DNA from: Oscillospiraceae bacterium
GTDB lineage: Bacteria; Bacillota; Clostridia; Oscillospirales; Oscillospiraceae
Assembly (NCBI GenBank): GCA_009781515.1
Contig: WQXY01000007.1
Span: 1 to 64,000 of the forward strand
Direction: 5' to 3'
DNA length: 64,000 nt
Positions 47,278-58,910 of the stretch are shown piece by piece. Every line of letters starts with the position of its first letter. Position 1 is the stretch's first letter. The translations under genes were made by a program, and so were the position numbers. Under the pieces are notes generated by a model that was not told the DNA's origin, did no database searches, and saw only the letters and a program-made list of their open reading frames with translations.

Positions 47278-47463
47278 ATGGCAAAGAAAGCTATGATATT
47301 AAAACAACAAAGAGGCTCCAAATTCTCGGCACGCCGCTACAACCGCTGCAAAATCTGCGGTCGTCCGCACGCATATCTGCGTGACTTCGGCATCTGCCGT
47401 ATTTGCTTCCGAAATCTTGCATACAAAGGGCAAATACCGGGAGTTCGCAAGGCTTCATGGTAA
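47278..47463 (+). CDS. rpsN: 30S ribosomal protein S14 type Z
   Basis: [39 protein letters not shown]. Confidence 0.97.
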   Translation: MAKKAMILKQQRGSKFSARRYNRCKICGRPHAYLRDFGICRICFRNLAYKGQIPGVRKASW

Positions 47464-47579
47464 TACCCAAACATTATACAGCTACGAATTAGACAGTAGT
47501 CACTTGGTCAAGGAAGCGTACTTGATACCGGTGGCACGAAACAGGTCAAAGCCTGTACTCTAATCAGGAGGAAAAGAGC

Positions 47580-47975
47580 ATGCAAATAACAGACCCCATT
47601 GCCGATATGCTGACGCGTATTAGAAACGCAGGTGCAGCAAAACATGCAACAGTTGACGTTCCCGCATCAAACGTTAAAAAAGCGATTGCGGAAATACTGC
47701 AACAGGAGGGATACATCAGAAACTATCAGTTAGTTAATGACGGTGTCCAAGGCATGATTAAAATCACACTCAAATACAACGGTGCGGAAAGAGCCATCGC
47801 AGGTTTGCGCCGTGTATCAAAGCCGGGACTTCGCGTTTACGCAGGTGCCGACGAGCTTCCCTATGTTCTGCGCGGATTAGGTGTAGCTATTATTTCAACG
47901 TCCAAGGGAATTATGACCGACAAAAAAGCACGTGAAGCTAATGTCGGCGGTGAAGTCCTTGCGTTTGTATGGTAA
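47580..47975 (+). CDS. rpsH: 30S ribosomal protein S8
   Basis: [37 protein letters not shown]. Confidence 0.97.
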   Translation: MQITDPIADMLTRIRNAGAAKHATVDVPASNVKKAIAEILQQEGYIRNYQLVNDGVQGMIKITLKYNGAERAIAGLRRVSKPGLRVYAGADELPYVLRGLGVAIISTSKGIMTDKKAREANVGGEVLAFVW

Positions 47976-47987
47976 GGGGGAAAAGAC

Positions 47988-48530
47988 ATGTCAAGAATAG
48001 GAAGAGCCCCGATTGAAATCCCGCCGGGAGTAGAAGTAAAAATCACCCAAGCGAATTTTGTTACTGTCAAAGGTCCAAAAGGAACACTTGAACAGCAGGT
48101 AAGCCCCGATATGGACATCGCAGTTGAGGGCACAACCGTTAGCGTAACCCGACCGACCGACACACCAAAACACCGCAGTATGCACGGTCTCTCGCGCACA
48201 CTTATCAGCAACATGATAACAGGGGTCACTGACGGTTTTAAGAAAGAACTCGATATAAACGGCGTCGGTTACAGAGCAACAATGGAGGGCAACAAGCTCG
48301 TTATGAACCTCGGTTACTCACATCAGGTAATCATCGACAGCATCGACGGAATTTCAATTGATGTGCCGGCACCGACAAAAATCATAATCAGCGGTATAGA
48401 CAAGCAGGTAGTTGGTCAGGTTGCCGCCGATATAAGGAGTAAAAGACCGCCCGAGCCATATATGGGCAAAGGCATCAAATATGCAGACGAGGTCATACGC
48501 CGTAAGGAAGGCAAGACCGGTGTTAAATAG
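47988..48530 (+). CDS. rplF: 50S ribosomal protein L6
   Basis: [34 protein letters not shown]-like [15 protein letters not shown]. Confidence 0.97.
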   Translation: MSRIGRAPIEIPPGVEVKITQANFVTVKGPKGTLEQQVSPDMDIAVEGTTVSVTRPTDTPKHRSMHGLSRTLISNMITGVTDGFKKELDINGVGYRATMEGNKLVMNLGYSHQVIIDSIDGISIDVPAPTKIIISGIDKQVVGQVAADIRSKRPPEPYMGKGIKYADEVIRRKEGKTGVK

Positions 48531-48544
48531 GGGAGAGCGTACAA

Positions 48545-48904
48545 ATGATAAAGAAAATCGATACAAACGTACAGCGTAAGAAGCGTCATAAAAGAGTTCG
48601 CGGAAAAATAACAGGTACGTCAGACCGTCCCCGACTCAATGTTTTCAGAAGCGAGAAGCATATCTATGCACAGATAATAGATGATACAAAAGGCGAAACC
48701 CTGTGTGCATCATCATCGCTTGAAAAAGGCTTCAAGGCTTCAGGCTCCAACAAAGAGGGCGCCGCAGAGGTTGGCAAGCAGGTTGCTGCCCGTGCCAAAA
48801 AGAAAGGCATTGAAGAAGTCGTTTTCGACAGAGGCGGATACATTTACCACGGACGTGTTAAGGAATTAGCAGAAGCTGCCCGTGAGGGCGGACTGAAATT
48901 TTAA
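48545..48904 (+). CDS. rplR: 50S ribosomal protein L18
   Basis: [46 protein letters not shown]. Confidence 0.97.
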   Translation: MIKKIDTNVQRKKRHKRVRGKITGTSDRPRLNVFRSEKHIYAQIIDDTKGETLCASSSLEKGFKASGSNKEGAAEVGKQVAARAKKKGIEEVVFDRGGYIYHGRVKELAEAAREGGLKF

Positions 48905-48922
48905 CGGGAGGAGGAAACAAAT

Positions 48923-49492
48923 ATGGCTTTTAGTGGACAAGGACAACAAGGTCAAGGGCAAGGTCATGGACGCCGAAACGACAACAGGCGAGACAACAGA
49001 CGGGAAGAAGTGCCGTCAGAATTTGTAGAAAAGGTAGTTTCCTTAAACCGTGTCGCAAAAACAGTTAAGGGCGGACGTATATTTAAGTTTTCTGCTCTTT
49101 GCGTAGTAGGCGACGAAAAAGGCAGAGTCGGATTTGGTCTCGGAAAAGCAGGCGAAATTTCGGAAGCAATCCGCAAAGGTATCGAAGATGCAAAAAAGAA
49201 TGTTACAACAATAACACTCTCAGGCTCAACAATACCGCACGAGGTTATCGGGATTTTCGGAGCAGGCAGAGTTCTTCTCAAGCCGGCACCTCCCGGAACA
49301 GGCGTTATTGCAGGAAGTGCAGTGCGTGCAGTTGTTGAAGCAGCGGGAATACATGATATCAGAACAAAATGTCTGCGTTCAAACAACCCGCAAAATATAG
49401 TTGCAGCCACCATGGTGGGGCTTAAATCTCTGCGTGATGCCGAACAGGTCGCAAAAACAAGAGGCAAAACCGTCGAAGAGATTGTAGGTTAG
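48923..49492 (+). CDS. rpsE: 30S ribosomal protein S5
   Basis: [27 protein letters not shown]. Confidence 0.97.
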   Translation: MAFSGQGQQGQGQGHGRRNDNRRDNRREEVPSEFVEKVVSLNRVAKTVKGGRIFKFSALCVVGDEKGRVGFGLGKAGEISEAIRKGIEDAKKNVTTITLSGSTIPHEVIGIFGAGRVLLKPAPPGTGVIAGSAVRAVVEAAGIHDIRTKCLRSNNPQNIVAATMVGLKSLRDAEQVAKTRGKTVEEIVG

Positions 49493-49501
49493 GAGGCTCA
49501 A

Positions 49502-49699
49502 ATGGCAGCGAAAAAAACAGAAAAACTTAAAATAAAGCTTATAAAAAGCCTAAACGGCAGGCATGACAAGCATATCGCTACAGCAATATCTCTCGGACTT
49601 AAAAGAATTGGAAACGAAACAATTCAGCCCGACAACCCTCAAACAAGAGGAAAAATCGCTCAAATCAGTTATCTTATAACTGTTACAGAAGAAAAATAA
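49502..49699 (+). CDS. rpmD: 50S ribosomal protein L30
   Basis: LKIKLIKSLNGRHDKHIATAISLGLKRIGNETIQPDNPQTRGKI. Confidence 0.95.
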   Translation: MAAKKTEKLKIKLIKSLNGRHDKHIATAISLGLKRIGNETIQPDNPQTRGKIAQISYLITVTEEK

Positions 49700-49713
49700 G
49701 GAGGATGCGATAA

Positions 49714-50154
49714 ATGCAAATTCACGAGCTTTCTCCGGCAAAGGGTTCTACCTCTGTTGCCAAACGTAAAGGACGCGGACACGGCACAGGAAACGGAAAA
49801 ACAGCCGGACGCGGACATAAAGGTCAAAGGTCAAGAAGCGGCGGCGGTGTAAGACGAGGCTTCGAGGGCGGACAAATGCCGCTTGCGCGTCGCGTACCTA
49901 AAAGAGGTTTTAACAACATCTTTGCAAAACCGCTTACAATAGTAAACATTGCCGCACTTAACAAGTTTAAGGCGGGCGAGGTCGTCAGTGAAAAAGAATT
50001 GTTTGAAGCAGGTGTTCTCACCAAATGCGAACATGGCGTTAAAATCTTAGGCTGCGGAAAACTCACTAAGAAACTGACAGTTAAAGCATCAGCATTCTCA
50101 GAGCTTGCAAAGAAAAAAATAGAAGAAGCAGGCGGAAAGGCCGAGGTGGTGTGA
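49714..50154 (+). CDS. rplO: 50S ribosomal protein L15
   Basis: [37 protein letters not shown]. Confidence 0.97.
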   Translation: MQIHELSPAKGSTSVAKRKGRGHGTGNGKTAGRGHKGQRSRSGGGVRRGFEGGQMPLARRVPKRGFNNIFAKPLTIVNIAALNKFKAGEVVSEKELFEAGVLTKCEHGVKILGCGKLTKKLTVKASAFSELAKKKIEEAGGKAEVV

Positions 50155-50155
50155 G

Positions 50156-51490
50156 GTGTTAACGACACTACGCAACGCATGGAAAGTAGAGGACATTCGC
50201 AAAAAACTCATATTTATGATGTTTATTGTTCTCATATATCGTCTTGGTAATGCGGTCACTGTGCCATATGTTGACACAGGGCTTCTGAGCTCATACTTCC
50301 AGCAGCTCAACAACACAATGCTCGGGTGGATAAACACGATGTCCGGCAGTGCTCTTGAGCGTGCGTCGATATTTGCACTGTCAATACAGCCGTACATCAA
50401 TGCATCTATCATAATGCAGCTGCTCACAATAGCAATTCCCGCACTTGAGCGTCTTCGTAAAGAGGGCGGCGAGGACGGTAAAAAGAAGATTGAAAAAATC
50501 ACACGCTACGGAACAGTCGGCATTGCAGCACTTCAAGGTTATGCATACTACATGCTCATCAGCAGCGGCGACCCCGTAACGGGCGGCTCAATGCTTGTAG
50601 ACGGTGCGGAAGGCTGGCTTCCCGCCATAGTAATAGTAGCAACATTTATGACAGGCAGTGCTCTGCTCATGTGGATGGGTGAACAGATAACAGAATTCGG
50701 TATCGGAAACGGTATATCCATAATCCTGTTTGTCAGTATTGTTGCAAGGTTCCCGACCGAAATCGGTCAAATGGTAACACAAACTATTACAAACCCGGGC
50801 AACTGGTGGATTTATGCAATCATGCTAATCGGAGCGCTTGCGATAATCATACTTATTGTCATAGTTCAAAACTCGGAGCGACGCATACCCGTACAGTATT
50901 CAAAACGTGTTGTCGGCAGAAAAATGTACGGCGGTCAGTCAACACATCTTCCGATGAAAGTCAACATGTCAGGTGTTCTTCCGGTTATCTTCGCACAATC
51001 AATCGCGTCGATACCCGCAACTATCGCAGTCTTTGTACCCGCGTGGCGTGACGGCTGGCTGATGAGAGCATTCTCGCCCCCGGGGCCGCAGCAGGACAAC
51101 ACCTACTCACTTGGTATAACATACATGATAATATACTTCCTGCTGATTGTTTTCTTCTCATATTTCTACTCAACCGTGCAGTTTAATCCGGTAGAGATAG
51201 CAAACAATCTCAAGAAAAACGGCGGATTTATTCCGGGCTTCAGAGCAGGAAAACCAACGAGCGAATTTATTCAAAAGGTGCTTACAAAGATAACCTTATT
51301 CGGTGCGTTATATCTCGCGATTGTTGCGATAACACCACTGGTTATAAGTGCGGTCTCACCTGTCGCAGCAGCGTCGGGAGTATCAATGGGAGGCACATCT
51401 ATAATAATAGTAGTCAGCGTAGCAATCGAAACAATCAAGCAGCTTGAGTCACAAATGCTCATGCGCCACTACAAAGGATTTTTAGAATAA
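50156..51490 (+). CDS. secY: Preprotein translocase subunit SecY
   Basis: LTTLRNAWKVEDIRKKLIFMMFIVLIYRLGNAVTVP; GTG start after rplO. Confidence 0.97.
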   Translation: MLTTLRNAWKVEDIRKKLIFMMFIVLIYRLGNAVTVPYVDTGLLSSYFQQLNNTMLGWINTMSGSALERASIFALSIQPYINASIIMQLLTIAIPALERLRKEGGEDGKKKIEKITRYGTVGIAALQGYAYYMLISSGDPVTGGSMLVDGAEGWLPAIVIVATFMTGSALLMWMGEQITEFGIGNGISIILFVSIVARFPTEIGQMVTQTITNPGNWWIYAIMLIGALAIIILIVIVQNSERRIPVQYSKRVVGRKMYGGQSTHLPMKVNMSGVLPVIFAQSIASIPATIAVFVPAWRDGWLMRAFSPPGPQQDNTYSLGITYMIIYFLLIVFFSYFYSTVQFNPVEIANNLKKNGGFIPGFRAGKPTSEFIQKVLTKITLFGALYLAIVAITPLVISAVSPVAAASGVSMGGTSIIIVVSVAIETIKQLESQMLMRHYKGFLE

Positions 51491-51502
51491 GGAGAACATA
51501 AA

Positions 51503-52135
51503 ATGAAATTAATTCTACTCGGACCGCCCGGAGCAGGCAAAGGTACACAAGCAGAAGTGCTCACAGAAAAACTGAGTGTTCCCCAAATATCAACAGGCGA
51601 TATCCTTCGTGCCGCCGTTAAAGCAGGCACACCCGTCGGACTGCAAGCAAAAGCATTCATGGATGCAGGCGACCTTGTTCCCGACAGCGTTATAATCGGT
51701 GTTGTCAAAGAGCGCCTTACGGCAGACGACTGCAAAAAAGGCTACATATTTGACGGTATGCCCCGCACAATAGCACAAGCACAGGCTCTCGATGAGCAAA
51801 ATGTTGTCATAGATGCAGTATTGTCAATTGAAGTGCCCGACGACATTATCATCAAACGTCTCGGCGGCAGACGCACATGTCCGGAATGCGGCATGATATA
51901 TCACGTCGAAACAAAAAAACCTGCTAAAGAGGGTTTTTGTGACGGATGTAATGCAGCTCTCATTATCAGAAAAGATGATGAAACCGAAACCATTAAAAAC
52001 AGGCTCGAAACATATCACAAGGAAACTGAGCCGCTCATAGACTACTACAGAAAACAAGGCAAACTCAAGGAAGTCGGCGGTGAGTTCAACATAGCAAGCC
52101 AAACCGCAGAAGTGTTCAAAGTGCTTGGTCTATGA
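51503..52135 (+). CDS. adk: Adenylate kinase
   Basis: [16 protein letters not shown]; zinc lid [13 protein letters not shown]. Confidence 0.97.
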   Translation: MKLILLGPPGAGKGTQAEVLTEKLSVPQISTGDILRAAVKAGTPVGLQAKAFMDAGDLVPDSVIIGVVKERLTADDCKKGYIFDGMPRTIAQAQALDEQNVVIDAVLSIEVPDDIIIKRLGGRRTCPECGMIYHVETKKPAKEGFCDGCNAALIIRKDDETETIKNRLETYHKETEPLIDYYRKQGKLKEVGGEFNIASQTAEVFKVLGL

Positions 52136-52899
52136 TTAACCGTAAAACGCAGCGGGAAATTGAATTGATGCGGTGTGCAGGAAATATAGCGGCAAAAGCA
52201 CGCAGTCTTGCGGGAGGACTTGTAAAAGTCGGAGCAACAACCCAAAGCATCAACAAAGCGGTACATGATTTCATAAAATCACAAGATGCCATTCCCGCAT
52301 TTCTCGGATACAGAGACTATCCCGCAAGTATATGCATATCGGTAAACGATGAAGTCATACACGGACTGCCGTCAGGGCGAAAGCTCCTAAGGGGCGATGT
52401 GGTAAGTATAGACATCGGAGTTAAAAAAGACGGCCTTATAGGTGACTGCGCGGCAACATTCATAGCAGGCGACGGCGATAAAGACGCAGAGAACCTAATA
52501 AAAATAACACGCGAATGTTTCTTCGAAGCCTTAAAATATGCAAGAGCGGGCAACAGAGTTTCAGACATATCAAGAGCAGTTCAAAATCACGCTGAAACAA
52601 ACGGATACTCGGTGGTCCGCGAATATGTCGGACACGGTGTAGGAAAAAAAGTACATGAAGCGCCCGAGGTTCCAAACTTTATAGAGCGCCCGCGAAAAAA
52701 AGCAGACCCGCGTCTTATGCCCGGAATGACACTTGCAATCGAACCGATGATAAATGCCGGAGACGCTGAAATAAGAGTGCTTGATGACGGATGGACAGTC
52801 ATAACGGCCGACGGAAAAAACTCTGCACATTATGAAAACACAATACTCATTACAGAAAATGAACCTGAGATACTCACCCTCTGCGAGGACATGCCATGA
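52132..52899 (+). CDS. map: Methionine aminopeptidase type I
   Basis: [34 protein letters not shown]. Confidence 0.96.
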   Translation: MINRKTQREIELMRCAGNIAAKARSLAGGLVKVGATTQSINKAVHDFIKSQDAIPAFLGYRDYPASICISVNDEVIHGLPSGRKLLRGDVVSIDIGVKKDGLIGDCAATFIAGDGDKDAENLIKITRECFFEALKYARAGNRVSDISRAVQNHAETNGYSVVREYVGHGVGKKVHEAPEVPNFIERPRKKADPRLMPGMTLAIEPMINAGDAEIRVLDDGWTVITADGKNSAHYENTILITENEPEILTLCEDMP

Positions 52900-53174
52900 A
52901 CATAGCTGACATAGTAGTATCAATAAACGGCAGGGATGCAGGAAAAAGGTTTGTTGTAACCGGCACAGAAAATGAGTATTCACTTATCGCCAACGGAAAA
53001 GGCAGGAGGCTCGAAAAGCCGAAACGGAAAAAGAACAAGCATTTGAGGTTTGAAGGAAAGGCAAGCAGTAACATATCAGAAAAACTGCTTGGTGGGGAAA
53101 AGATAACGAACAGCGAACTGCGACGAGAATTAGCAAGCGAAGGAGGTGTGCCAACATGCCAAAAGATGACATGA
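52896..53174 (+). CDS. KOW-domain RNA-binding protein (L14e-like)
   Basis: [41 protein letters not shown]; located map-infA. Confidence 0.85.
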   Translation: MNIADIVVSINGRDAGKRFVVTGTENEYSLIANGKGRRLEKPKRKKNKHLRFEGKASSNISEKLLGGEKITNSELRRELASEGGVPTCQKMT

Positions 53175-53374
53175 TTGAACTGGAAGGTACTGTAGTGGAC
53201 TCGCTACCAAACACCATGTTTCATGTTGATATAGGAAACGGACATGTAATACTGGCACATATCTCAGGAAAGCTAAGGATGAATTTCATAAGAATTCTTC
53301 CGGGCGATAAAGTAACAGTACAAATGTCACCATACGACCTCACCCGAGGCAGGATAACATGGAGGAGCAAATAG
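53156..53374 (+). CDS. infA: Translation initiation factor IF-1
   Basis: [47 protein letters not shown]. Confidence 0.97.
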   Translation: MPKDDMIELEGTVVDSLPNTMFHVDIGNGHVILAHISGKLRMNFIRILPGDKVTVQMSPYDLTRGRITWRSK

Positions 53375-53488
53375 ATGAAAGTTAGACCGTCAGTTAAACC
53401 CATGTGCGAGAAGTGCAAAATAGTTAAGCGCAAGGGAAAAGTTAGAGTAATATGCATCAATCCGAAGCATAAACAAAGACAAGGATAG
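53375..53488 (+). CDS. rpmJ: 50S ribosomal protein L36
   Basis: [37 protein letters not shown]; not in ORF track. Confidence 0.97.
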   Translation: MKVRPSVKPMCEKCKIVKRKGKVRVICINPKHKQRQG

Positions 53489-53502
53489 GGGGCAAGAAAA
53501 TT

Positions 53503-53871
53503 ATGGCACGTATAGCCGGTGTAGACCTACCTAAGGATAAGAGAGTAGAAATAGGGTTGACTTATGTCTTTGGCATAGGCAGAACCAGTGCGAAGAAGAT
53601 TTGCAAAGAAACGGGAATTGACCCGAACACCCGCGTAAAAAATCTTACAGATGCGGAAGAAACCGCACTTCGCGATTGCATTAACAAGAGTTTTATGGTC
53701 GAAGGCGACCTTCGTCGGACTGTTGCCCTTGATATCAAGAGGCTGACAGAAATAGGCAGCTATCGTGGAATGCGTCACAGACGCGGGCTTCCCGTACGCG
53801 GGCAACGCAGCAAAACAAACGCCCGCACACGCAAAGGACCCAAACGTACGATAGCCAACAAGAAGAAGTAG
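53503..53871 (+). CDS. rpsM: 30S ribosomal protein S13
   Basis: [33 protein letters not shown]. Confidence 0.97.
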   Translation: MARIAGVDLPKDKRVEIGLTYVFGIGRTSAKKICKETGIDPNTRVKNLTDAEETALRDCINKSFMVEGDLRRTVALDIKRLTEIGSYRGMRHRRGLPVRGQRSKTNARTRKGPKRTIANKKK

Positions 53872-53887
53872 AGGAGGGAGCAGGTAC

Positions 53888-54286
53888 ATGGCAGCACCCA
53901 AAGGCAAGAAGACCAGAACCAGACGCCGCGAACGGAAAAATATTGATAAAGGTGCGGTTCACATTAGATCATCTTTTAACAACACGATGGTTACAGTGAC
54001 GGACGTGCACGGAAATGCCATATCGTGGGCATCTGCAGGTGGTATGGATTTTAGGGGAAGCAGAAAATCAACTCCCTTTGCCGCTCAAACAGCAGCGGAG
54101 GCGGCAGCAAGAGCCGCAATGGAACACGGTCTTAAAACAGTAGAAGTCTACGTTAAAGGACCCGGCTCCGGTCGCGAAGCCGCAATCAGAGCTTTGCAGA
54201 CAGCAGGACTTGAAGTTACCATGATTAAAGATGTAACACCAATTCCTCACAATGGTTGCAGACCGCCGAAACGGCGTAGAGTATAA
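53888..54286 (+). CDS. rpsK: 30S ribosomal protein S11
   Basis: [28 protein letters not shown]. Confidence 0.97.
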   Translation: MAAPKGKKTRTRRRERKNIDKGAVHIRSSFNNTMVTVTDVHGNAISWASAGGMDFRGSRKSTPFAAQTAAEAAARAAMEHGLKTVEVYVKGPGSGREAAIRALQTAGLEVTMIKDVTPIPHNGCRPPKRRRV

Positions 54287-54301
54287 GGAGGTAAACAGAA
54301 T

Positions 54302-54928
54302 ATGGCAAGATATACAGATGCAGTTTGCCGCCTATGCCGCAGAGAAGGACAAAAACTTTTCTTAAAAGGCGACAGATGCTACACAGACAAATGTGCAGCC
54401 GACCGCAGACCTTACCCTCCGGGACAACATGGTCAGGGACGCTCCAAAACATCAGAATATGGATTGCAATTGCGTGAAAAGCAAAAAGCAAAGAGATATT
54501 ACGGGATTTTAGAAAGCCAGTTTCGCGGATATTTCGATATGGCAAGCAAACGTAAGGGTAAAACAGGTGAAAACCTGCTCGCCATTTTAGAAAGCCGCCT
54601 CGACAACACAATTTACAGATTAGGCTTTGCTATGAGTCGCGCCGAAGCGAGACAACTCGTGCTTCACGGACATTTTCTCGTAAACGGCAGAAAGGTAAAC
54701 ATACCGTCATTTCTTGTTAAACCGGGTATGATTATCTCTCTCAGAGACAAAAGCCGACATCTCGATAAGCTGAAAATGGTTATCGAAGCAAACTCCTCAA
54801 GACAACCGCCGGGCTGGTTGGATTATGACGCAAACTCACTGATTGCAAAAGTGTCATCAATGCCGACAAGAGAAGACATTGACTTCCCGATTGAGGAACA
54901 GCTCATAGTCGAGTTGTATTCTAAGTAG
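54302..54928 (+). CDS. rpsD: 30S ribosomal protein S4
   Basis: [33 protein letters not shown]. Confidence 0.97.
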   Translation: MARYTDAVCRLCRREGQKLFLKGDRCYTDKCAADRRPYPPGQHGQGRSKTSEYGLQLREKQKAKRYYGILESQFRGYFDMASKRKGKTGENLLAILESRLDNTIYRLGFAMSRAEARQLVLHGHFLVNGRKVNIPSFLVKPGMIISLRDKSRHLDKLKMVIEANSSRQPPGWLDYDANSLIAKVSSMPTREDIDFPIEEQLIVELYSK

Positions 54929-54977
54929 CGGATTACCCCGTGTAAGTACACGAAATAATTGTAGGAGGGTATCATTC

Positions 54978-55922
54978 ATGATAGAAATCGAAAGACCACG
55001 CATTGAGTGCATAGAGTCCCCGGAAGATGACTCGTACGGCAGGTACGTGGTTGAACCGCTCGAACGCGGATATGGAACAACACTCGGAAACTCACTTCGC
55101 AGAATACTGCTCTCATCACTCCCCGGAACAGCAGTGACAACAGTAAAAATAGCAGGCATTCAACATGAATTTTCAACTATCCCCGGTGTTAAGGAAGATG
55201 TCACGGAAATTATCTTAAACATCAAAGGATTAGTTGCAAAGCTTCACTCGGACGGTCCGAAAACGGTATATATTGAAGCATCGGGCGAGGGAATTGTCAC
55301 AGCAGGTGACATTAAAGCCGACGCAGAGGTTGAGGTACTAAACCCCGATATGCACATAGCGACACTCAGCCCCGACGGAGCACTGAGCATGGAGCTTACA
55401 ATAGACCACGGACGCGGATATATGTCTGCCGAGCGTAACAAGCTGCAGCAGCCGATTATCGGAGTTATTCCGATTGACTCCATATACACTCCGGTTCAAA
55501 AAGTCAACTACACCGTTGAAAACACACGTGTTGGAAACGTCACTGACTTTGACAAACTGACGATAGAAGTATGGACGGACAAAACTATCACAGCAAGAGA
55601 CGCACTGTCTCTCGGAGCCAAAATCCTTTGTGACCACTTTACACTCTTTACAGATTTATCCGATACAATCGGCGATAAATCAGTAGTTGTAGAAAAAGCT
55701 GAAACACAAAGAGATAAGGTTCTCGAAATGACAATCGAAGAACTCGACTTGTCGGTCAGAAGCTTCAACTGCCTTAAGCGTGTAAATATCAACACGGTAG
55801 AAAATCTGATTTCAAGAACAGAAGATGATATGATTAAGGTTCGCAACCTCGGACGCAAGTCACTTGAAGAAGTTATCCACAAGCTCTCTATGATGGGATT
55901 ATCCCTCAAAGCCGAAGAGTAA
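54978..55922 (+). CDS. rpoA: DNA-directed RNA polymerase subunit alpha
   Basis: [29 protein letters not shown]. Confidence 0.97.
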   Translation: MIEIERPRIECIESPEDDSYGRYVVEPLERGYGTTLGNSLRRILLSSLPGTAVTTVKIAGIQHEFSTIPGVKEDVTEIILNIKGLVAKLHSDGPKTVYIEASGEGIVTAGDIKADAEVEVLNPDMHIATLSPDGALSMELTIDHGRGYMSAERNKLQQPIIGVIPIDSIYTPVQKVNYTVENTRVGNVTDFDKLTIEVWTDKTITARDALSLGAKILCDHFTLFTDLSDTIGDKSVVVEKAETQRDKVLEMTIEELDLSVRSFNCLKRVNINTVENLISRTEDDMIKVRNLGRKSLEEVIHKLSMMGLSLKAEE

Positions 55923-55956
55923 AAAACGTCAATGTAGTACATGTTTTCCTCCCTGC

Positions 55957-55991
55957 CGTCATTGCGAGGAGCGAAGCGACGTGGCAATCCA
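55957..55991. repeat. Dispersed REP-like motif between rpoA and rplQ
   Basis: CCGTCATTGCGAGGAGCGAAGCGACGTGGCAATCC. Confidence 0.6.
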
Positions 55992-56024
55992 GACCACAGA
56001 TATACAATTTAGGAGGAACAAAAA

Positions 56025-56366
56025 ATGCCGGGAACACGAAAATTAGGTAAACCGACGGATCAACGCATGGCGATGCTCCGCCAACAGGTTACTGACTTTA
56101 TCGATAACGGAAAAATGGAAACAACTGTCACACGTTGTAAAGAAATAGCACCTCTCGCCGAGAAGATGATTACACTCGGCAAGAAAAATACTCTTGCATC
56201 ACGCCGCCGTGCTGTATCCTTTATGACCCGTGAAGATGTTGTGAAGAAGCTCTTTGACGAAACAGCCCCGGGCTACGCAGAGCGAAACGGCGGATACACA
56301 CGCATAACCCGCACGGGAGTACGCCGTGGTGACGGTGCCGAAACAGCAGTACTTGAATTAGTCTAA
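56025..56366 (+). CDS. rplQ: 50S ribosomal protein L17
   Basis: [36 protein letters not shown]. Confidence 0.97.
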   Translation: MPGTRKLGKPTDQRMAMLRQQVTDFIDNGKMETTVTRCKEIAPLAEKMITLGKKNTLASRRRAVSFMTREDVVKKLFDETAPGYAERNGGYTRITRTGVRRGDGAETAVLELV

Positions 56367-56376
56367 TAAATGTATT

Positions 56377-56412
56377 AAAATTCAAGTGGTCACTTTGACC
56401 ACTTGAATTTTT
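56377..56412 (+). terminator. Strong terminator ending the ribosomal run
   Basis: AAAATTCAAGTGGTCA-CTT-TGACCACTTGAATTTTT. Confidence 0.8.
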
Positions 56413-56430
56413 GTTTGGGGGATTATTATT

Positions 56431-57852
56431 ATGACATATGACTTAATTATCGTCGGAGCGGGACCTTGCGGAATTTATGCAGCATGGGAGGCAAACAAAC
56501 TCTCGCCGTCTGCAAAAATCCTTTTAATCGACAAAGGGTATGATATATACAAAAGAAAATGCCCCATAATGAGCAAAAAGGCAAGACTTTGCCCAATGTC
56601 AGACTCCCCCGACGGCTTTGCGGGGTGCAAGCCTGCATGTTCCGTTACCTGCGGCTTTGGCGGAGCAGGAGCGTATTCGGACGGAAAGTTTAACATAACA
56701 ACAGAATTTGGCGGCTGGCTCGGTGACTATATGCCCGCATCATCTTTGTTGGAGCTAATAAACTGCGTAGATGAAACAAATCTGGCACACGGAGCGCCGA
56801 CAGATATCACAGACCCCGAAAGTGAGCATGTCAATCAGATAGAGCAAAGGGTCTACGGAGCGGGACTTAAACTGCTCAGAGCAAGGGTTCGTCATCTCGG
56901 TACAGAAATGAACCTGCGGGTTATGAAGTCGATATACGACGTATTATCGCAGAAAGTCGAAATACTCTTTGAAACCGAAGTTGCGGACATACTCACCACA
57001 AAAAAAGGTTCAGACACCCATGCGGTCGGAATTGTCACCAAAAAGGGGCAGGAAATCCAAGGTAAGGAAATCCTTATCGCACCCGGAAGAGACGGCTCTG
57101 CATGGCTTTCGGGCATCTTGGAGAAAAATGGCATACCCGTCACATGCAATCAGGTGGACATCGGCGTCAGAGCAGAAACATCAAATGTTGTCATGCGCGA
57201 TATAAACAAGCATCTCTATGAGTCCAAGCTTATTTTCAATTCATCAACAGGCTCTGTGGTGCGAACATTTTGCTCAAACCCCTCGGGCTACGTGGTTGTT
57301 GAAAATCACAGCGGAGTTATTGCGGCAAACGGACATGCATTTTATGACCCGAAGCTCGGCTCTGAAAATACAAACTTTGCCCTGCTCGTATCGCATATAT
57401 TCACAAAACCGTTTAACAAACCAAACGAATATGCCCGCGAAATTTGCAGGCGTGCAAACGATTTATCCGGCGGCGGACTGATTATCCAAAAATTCGGCGA
57501 TATTTTACGCGAAAGACGCTCAACAGAAAAACGCATAGCCGAAGGTTTCTTAGAGCCGACACTAAAAGAAGCGGTCCCCGGCGATTTAGGATTAGTACTG
57601 CCATACAATACAATGGTCAGCCTTATTGAAATGACCAAGGCACTTGACAAAGTGACACCGGGTTTTGCTTCGGAGCACACACTGTTTTATGGTGTCGAGG
57701 CAAAATTCTACTCGGCACGTCCTGAGCTGTCAGCAAACCTTGAAAGTGCGATAAAAGGCTTATATTGCGCAGGTGACGGAGCAGGCATCACACGAGGGCT
57801 TGCACAGGCGGGAGCCGCAGGCGTCCATGTCGCAAGAGTAATCTTCGGGTAG
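56431..57852 (+). CDS. FAD-dependent dehydrogenase-like protein (COG2509-like)
   Basis: LIIVGAGPCGIYAAWE Rossmann; CPMSDSPDGFAGCKPACSVTCGFGGAGAYSDGKFN; C-term GLYCAGDGAGITRGLAQAGAAG. Confidence 0.88.
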   Translation: MTYDLIIVGAGPCGIYAAWEANKLSPSAKILLIDKGYDIYKRKCPIMSKKARLCPMSDSPDGFAGCKPACSVTCGFGGAGAYSDGKFNITTEFGGWLGDYMPASSLLELINCVDETNLAHGAPTDITDPESEHVNQIEQRVYGAGLKLLRARVRHLGTEMNLRVMKSIYDVLSQKVEILFETEVADILTTKKGSDTHAVGIVTKKGQEIQGKEILIAPGRDGSAWLSGILEKNGIPVTCNQVDIGVRAETSNVVMRDINKHLYESKLIFNSSTGSVVRTFCSNPSGYVVVENHSGVIAANGHAFYDPKLGSENTNFALLVSHIFTKPFNKPNEYAREICRRANDLSGGGLIIQKFGDILRERRSTEKRIAEGFLEPTLKEAVPGDLGLVLPYNTMVSLIEMTKALDKVTPGFASEHTLFYGVEAKFYSARPELSANLESAIKGLYCAGDGAGITRGLAQAGAAGVHVARVIFG

Positions 57853-57923
57853 TGCGCTTGAAAAAAGTTCGCTTATATGTTAAAATGTCCTGATTATTCT
57901 ACAGAAATCGGGAGGAAGATGTT

Positions 57924-58898
57924 GTGAAACAAACGATAACACACGGTCTATCGTTAATAGCGTGTGTATTGCTTGTGTTTGTTGTTTCTTCATGTCAGTT
58001 TCTTCCGGGCGGCACAAGCACACCTGCACCTACCACTTCGTCAAGTACCTCGCCGCCGCCAACCGAAACACCCGACTTACCTCCGTCATACTACGACTTC
58101 CCCGAGCCGGAAGCCCCCGGTATATCCGTTAAAGCAAACGATTTGGCTGTCATGGACTATTCCAATTCAAACCTTGGTTATTTTATGGTTAAGTCATTAA
58201 AAGAGACATCAAGCCTGCTTCGTGTGCTTATTATCGGACCCGAAGAAGAGCAGTACAATTTTGTGCTTCAACCAAACAGTGACTTTCAAGCATTTCCTCT
58301 GCCTTTTGGAAATGGCAAGTATACGCTTGGTTTATATGAAAATATAGAGGGCGACAGATACACACCTGTAATAACACACAACATTGATGTAACTATTATC
58401 GACGAGTTTGCGCCGTTTTTACGCTCAAATCAATATGTCAATTTTAACAGAAGCACAAAAGCAGTAAGTATTGCAGCACAGCTTGTTGCAGGGCACGATG
58501 AATTACTCGGCAAGGTGGAAGCTATTTATGAGTTTGTTATTGCAAGTCTTGTCTACGACTATGACTTGGCAGAAGCTGTTTCGCAAGGATATATTCCCGA
58601 TTTGGACGAAGTTTTGCAAAGAGGAAAAGGGATTTGCTTTGACTACTCGGCACTTATGACAGCCATGCTTCGCAGTCAGGGAATTGCAACCAAGTTAGTT
58701 ATCGGCTATGCCGGTGATGTATATCACGCATGGATTAGTGTCTACTCCGATGAACAAGGATGGATAAGAGGCGTAATAAGGTTTGACGGTCATCAGTGGA
58801 CCCTTATGGACCCGACTTATACATCTAATTCCAATAACCCGGGAGCAGGTTCATTTATCGGAGACGGTTCAAATTATCATCCGTTGTACTTTTTTTAG
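57924..58898 (+). CDS. Lipoprotein with transglutaminase-like (TGc) domain
   Basis: Lipobox VVSSC; GICFDYSALMTAMLRSQGIATKLVIGY..YHAWISVY..LMDPTYTS Cys-His-Asp. Confidence 0.85.
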   Translation: MKQTITHGLSLIACVLLVFVVSSCQFLPGGTSTPAPTTSSSTSPPPTETPDLPPSYYDFPEPEAPGISVKANDLAVMDYSNSNLGYFMVKSLKETSSLLRVLIIGPEEEQYNFVLQPNSDFQAFPLPFGNGKYTLGLYENIEGDRYTPVITHNIDVTIIDEFAPFLRSNQYVNFNRSTKAVSIAAQLVAGHDELLGKVEAIYEFVIASLVYDYDLAEAVSQGYIPDLDEVLQRGKGICFDYSALMTAMLRSQGIATKLVIGYAGDVYHAWISVYSDEQGWIRGVIRFDGHQWTLMDPTYTSNSNNPGAGSFIGDGSNYHPLYFF

Positions 58899-58910
58899 GG
58901 AGATGACTTT

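Noticed and set aside
47381-47563. Small ORF over rpsN end and gap
   Set aside because: Out of frame with rpsN and without RBS or recognisable domain
40618-56000. Many antisense and shifted ORFs in the ribosomal operons
   Set aside because: Shadow ORFs of strongly conserved ribosomal protein genes
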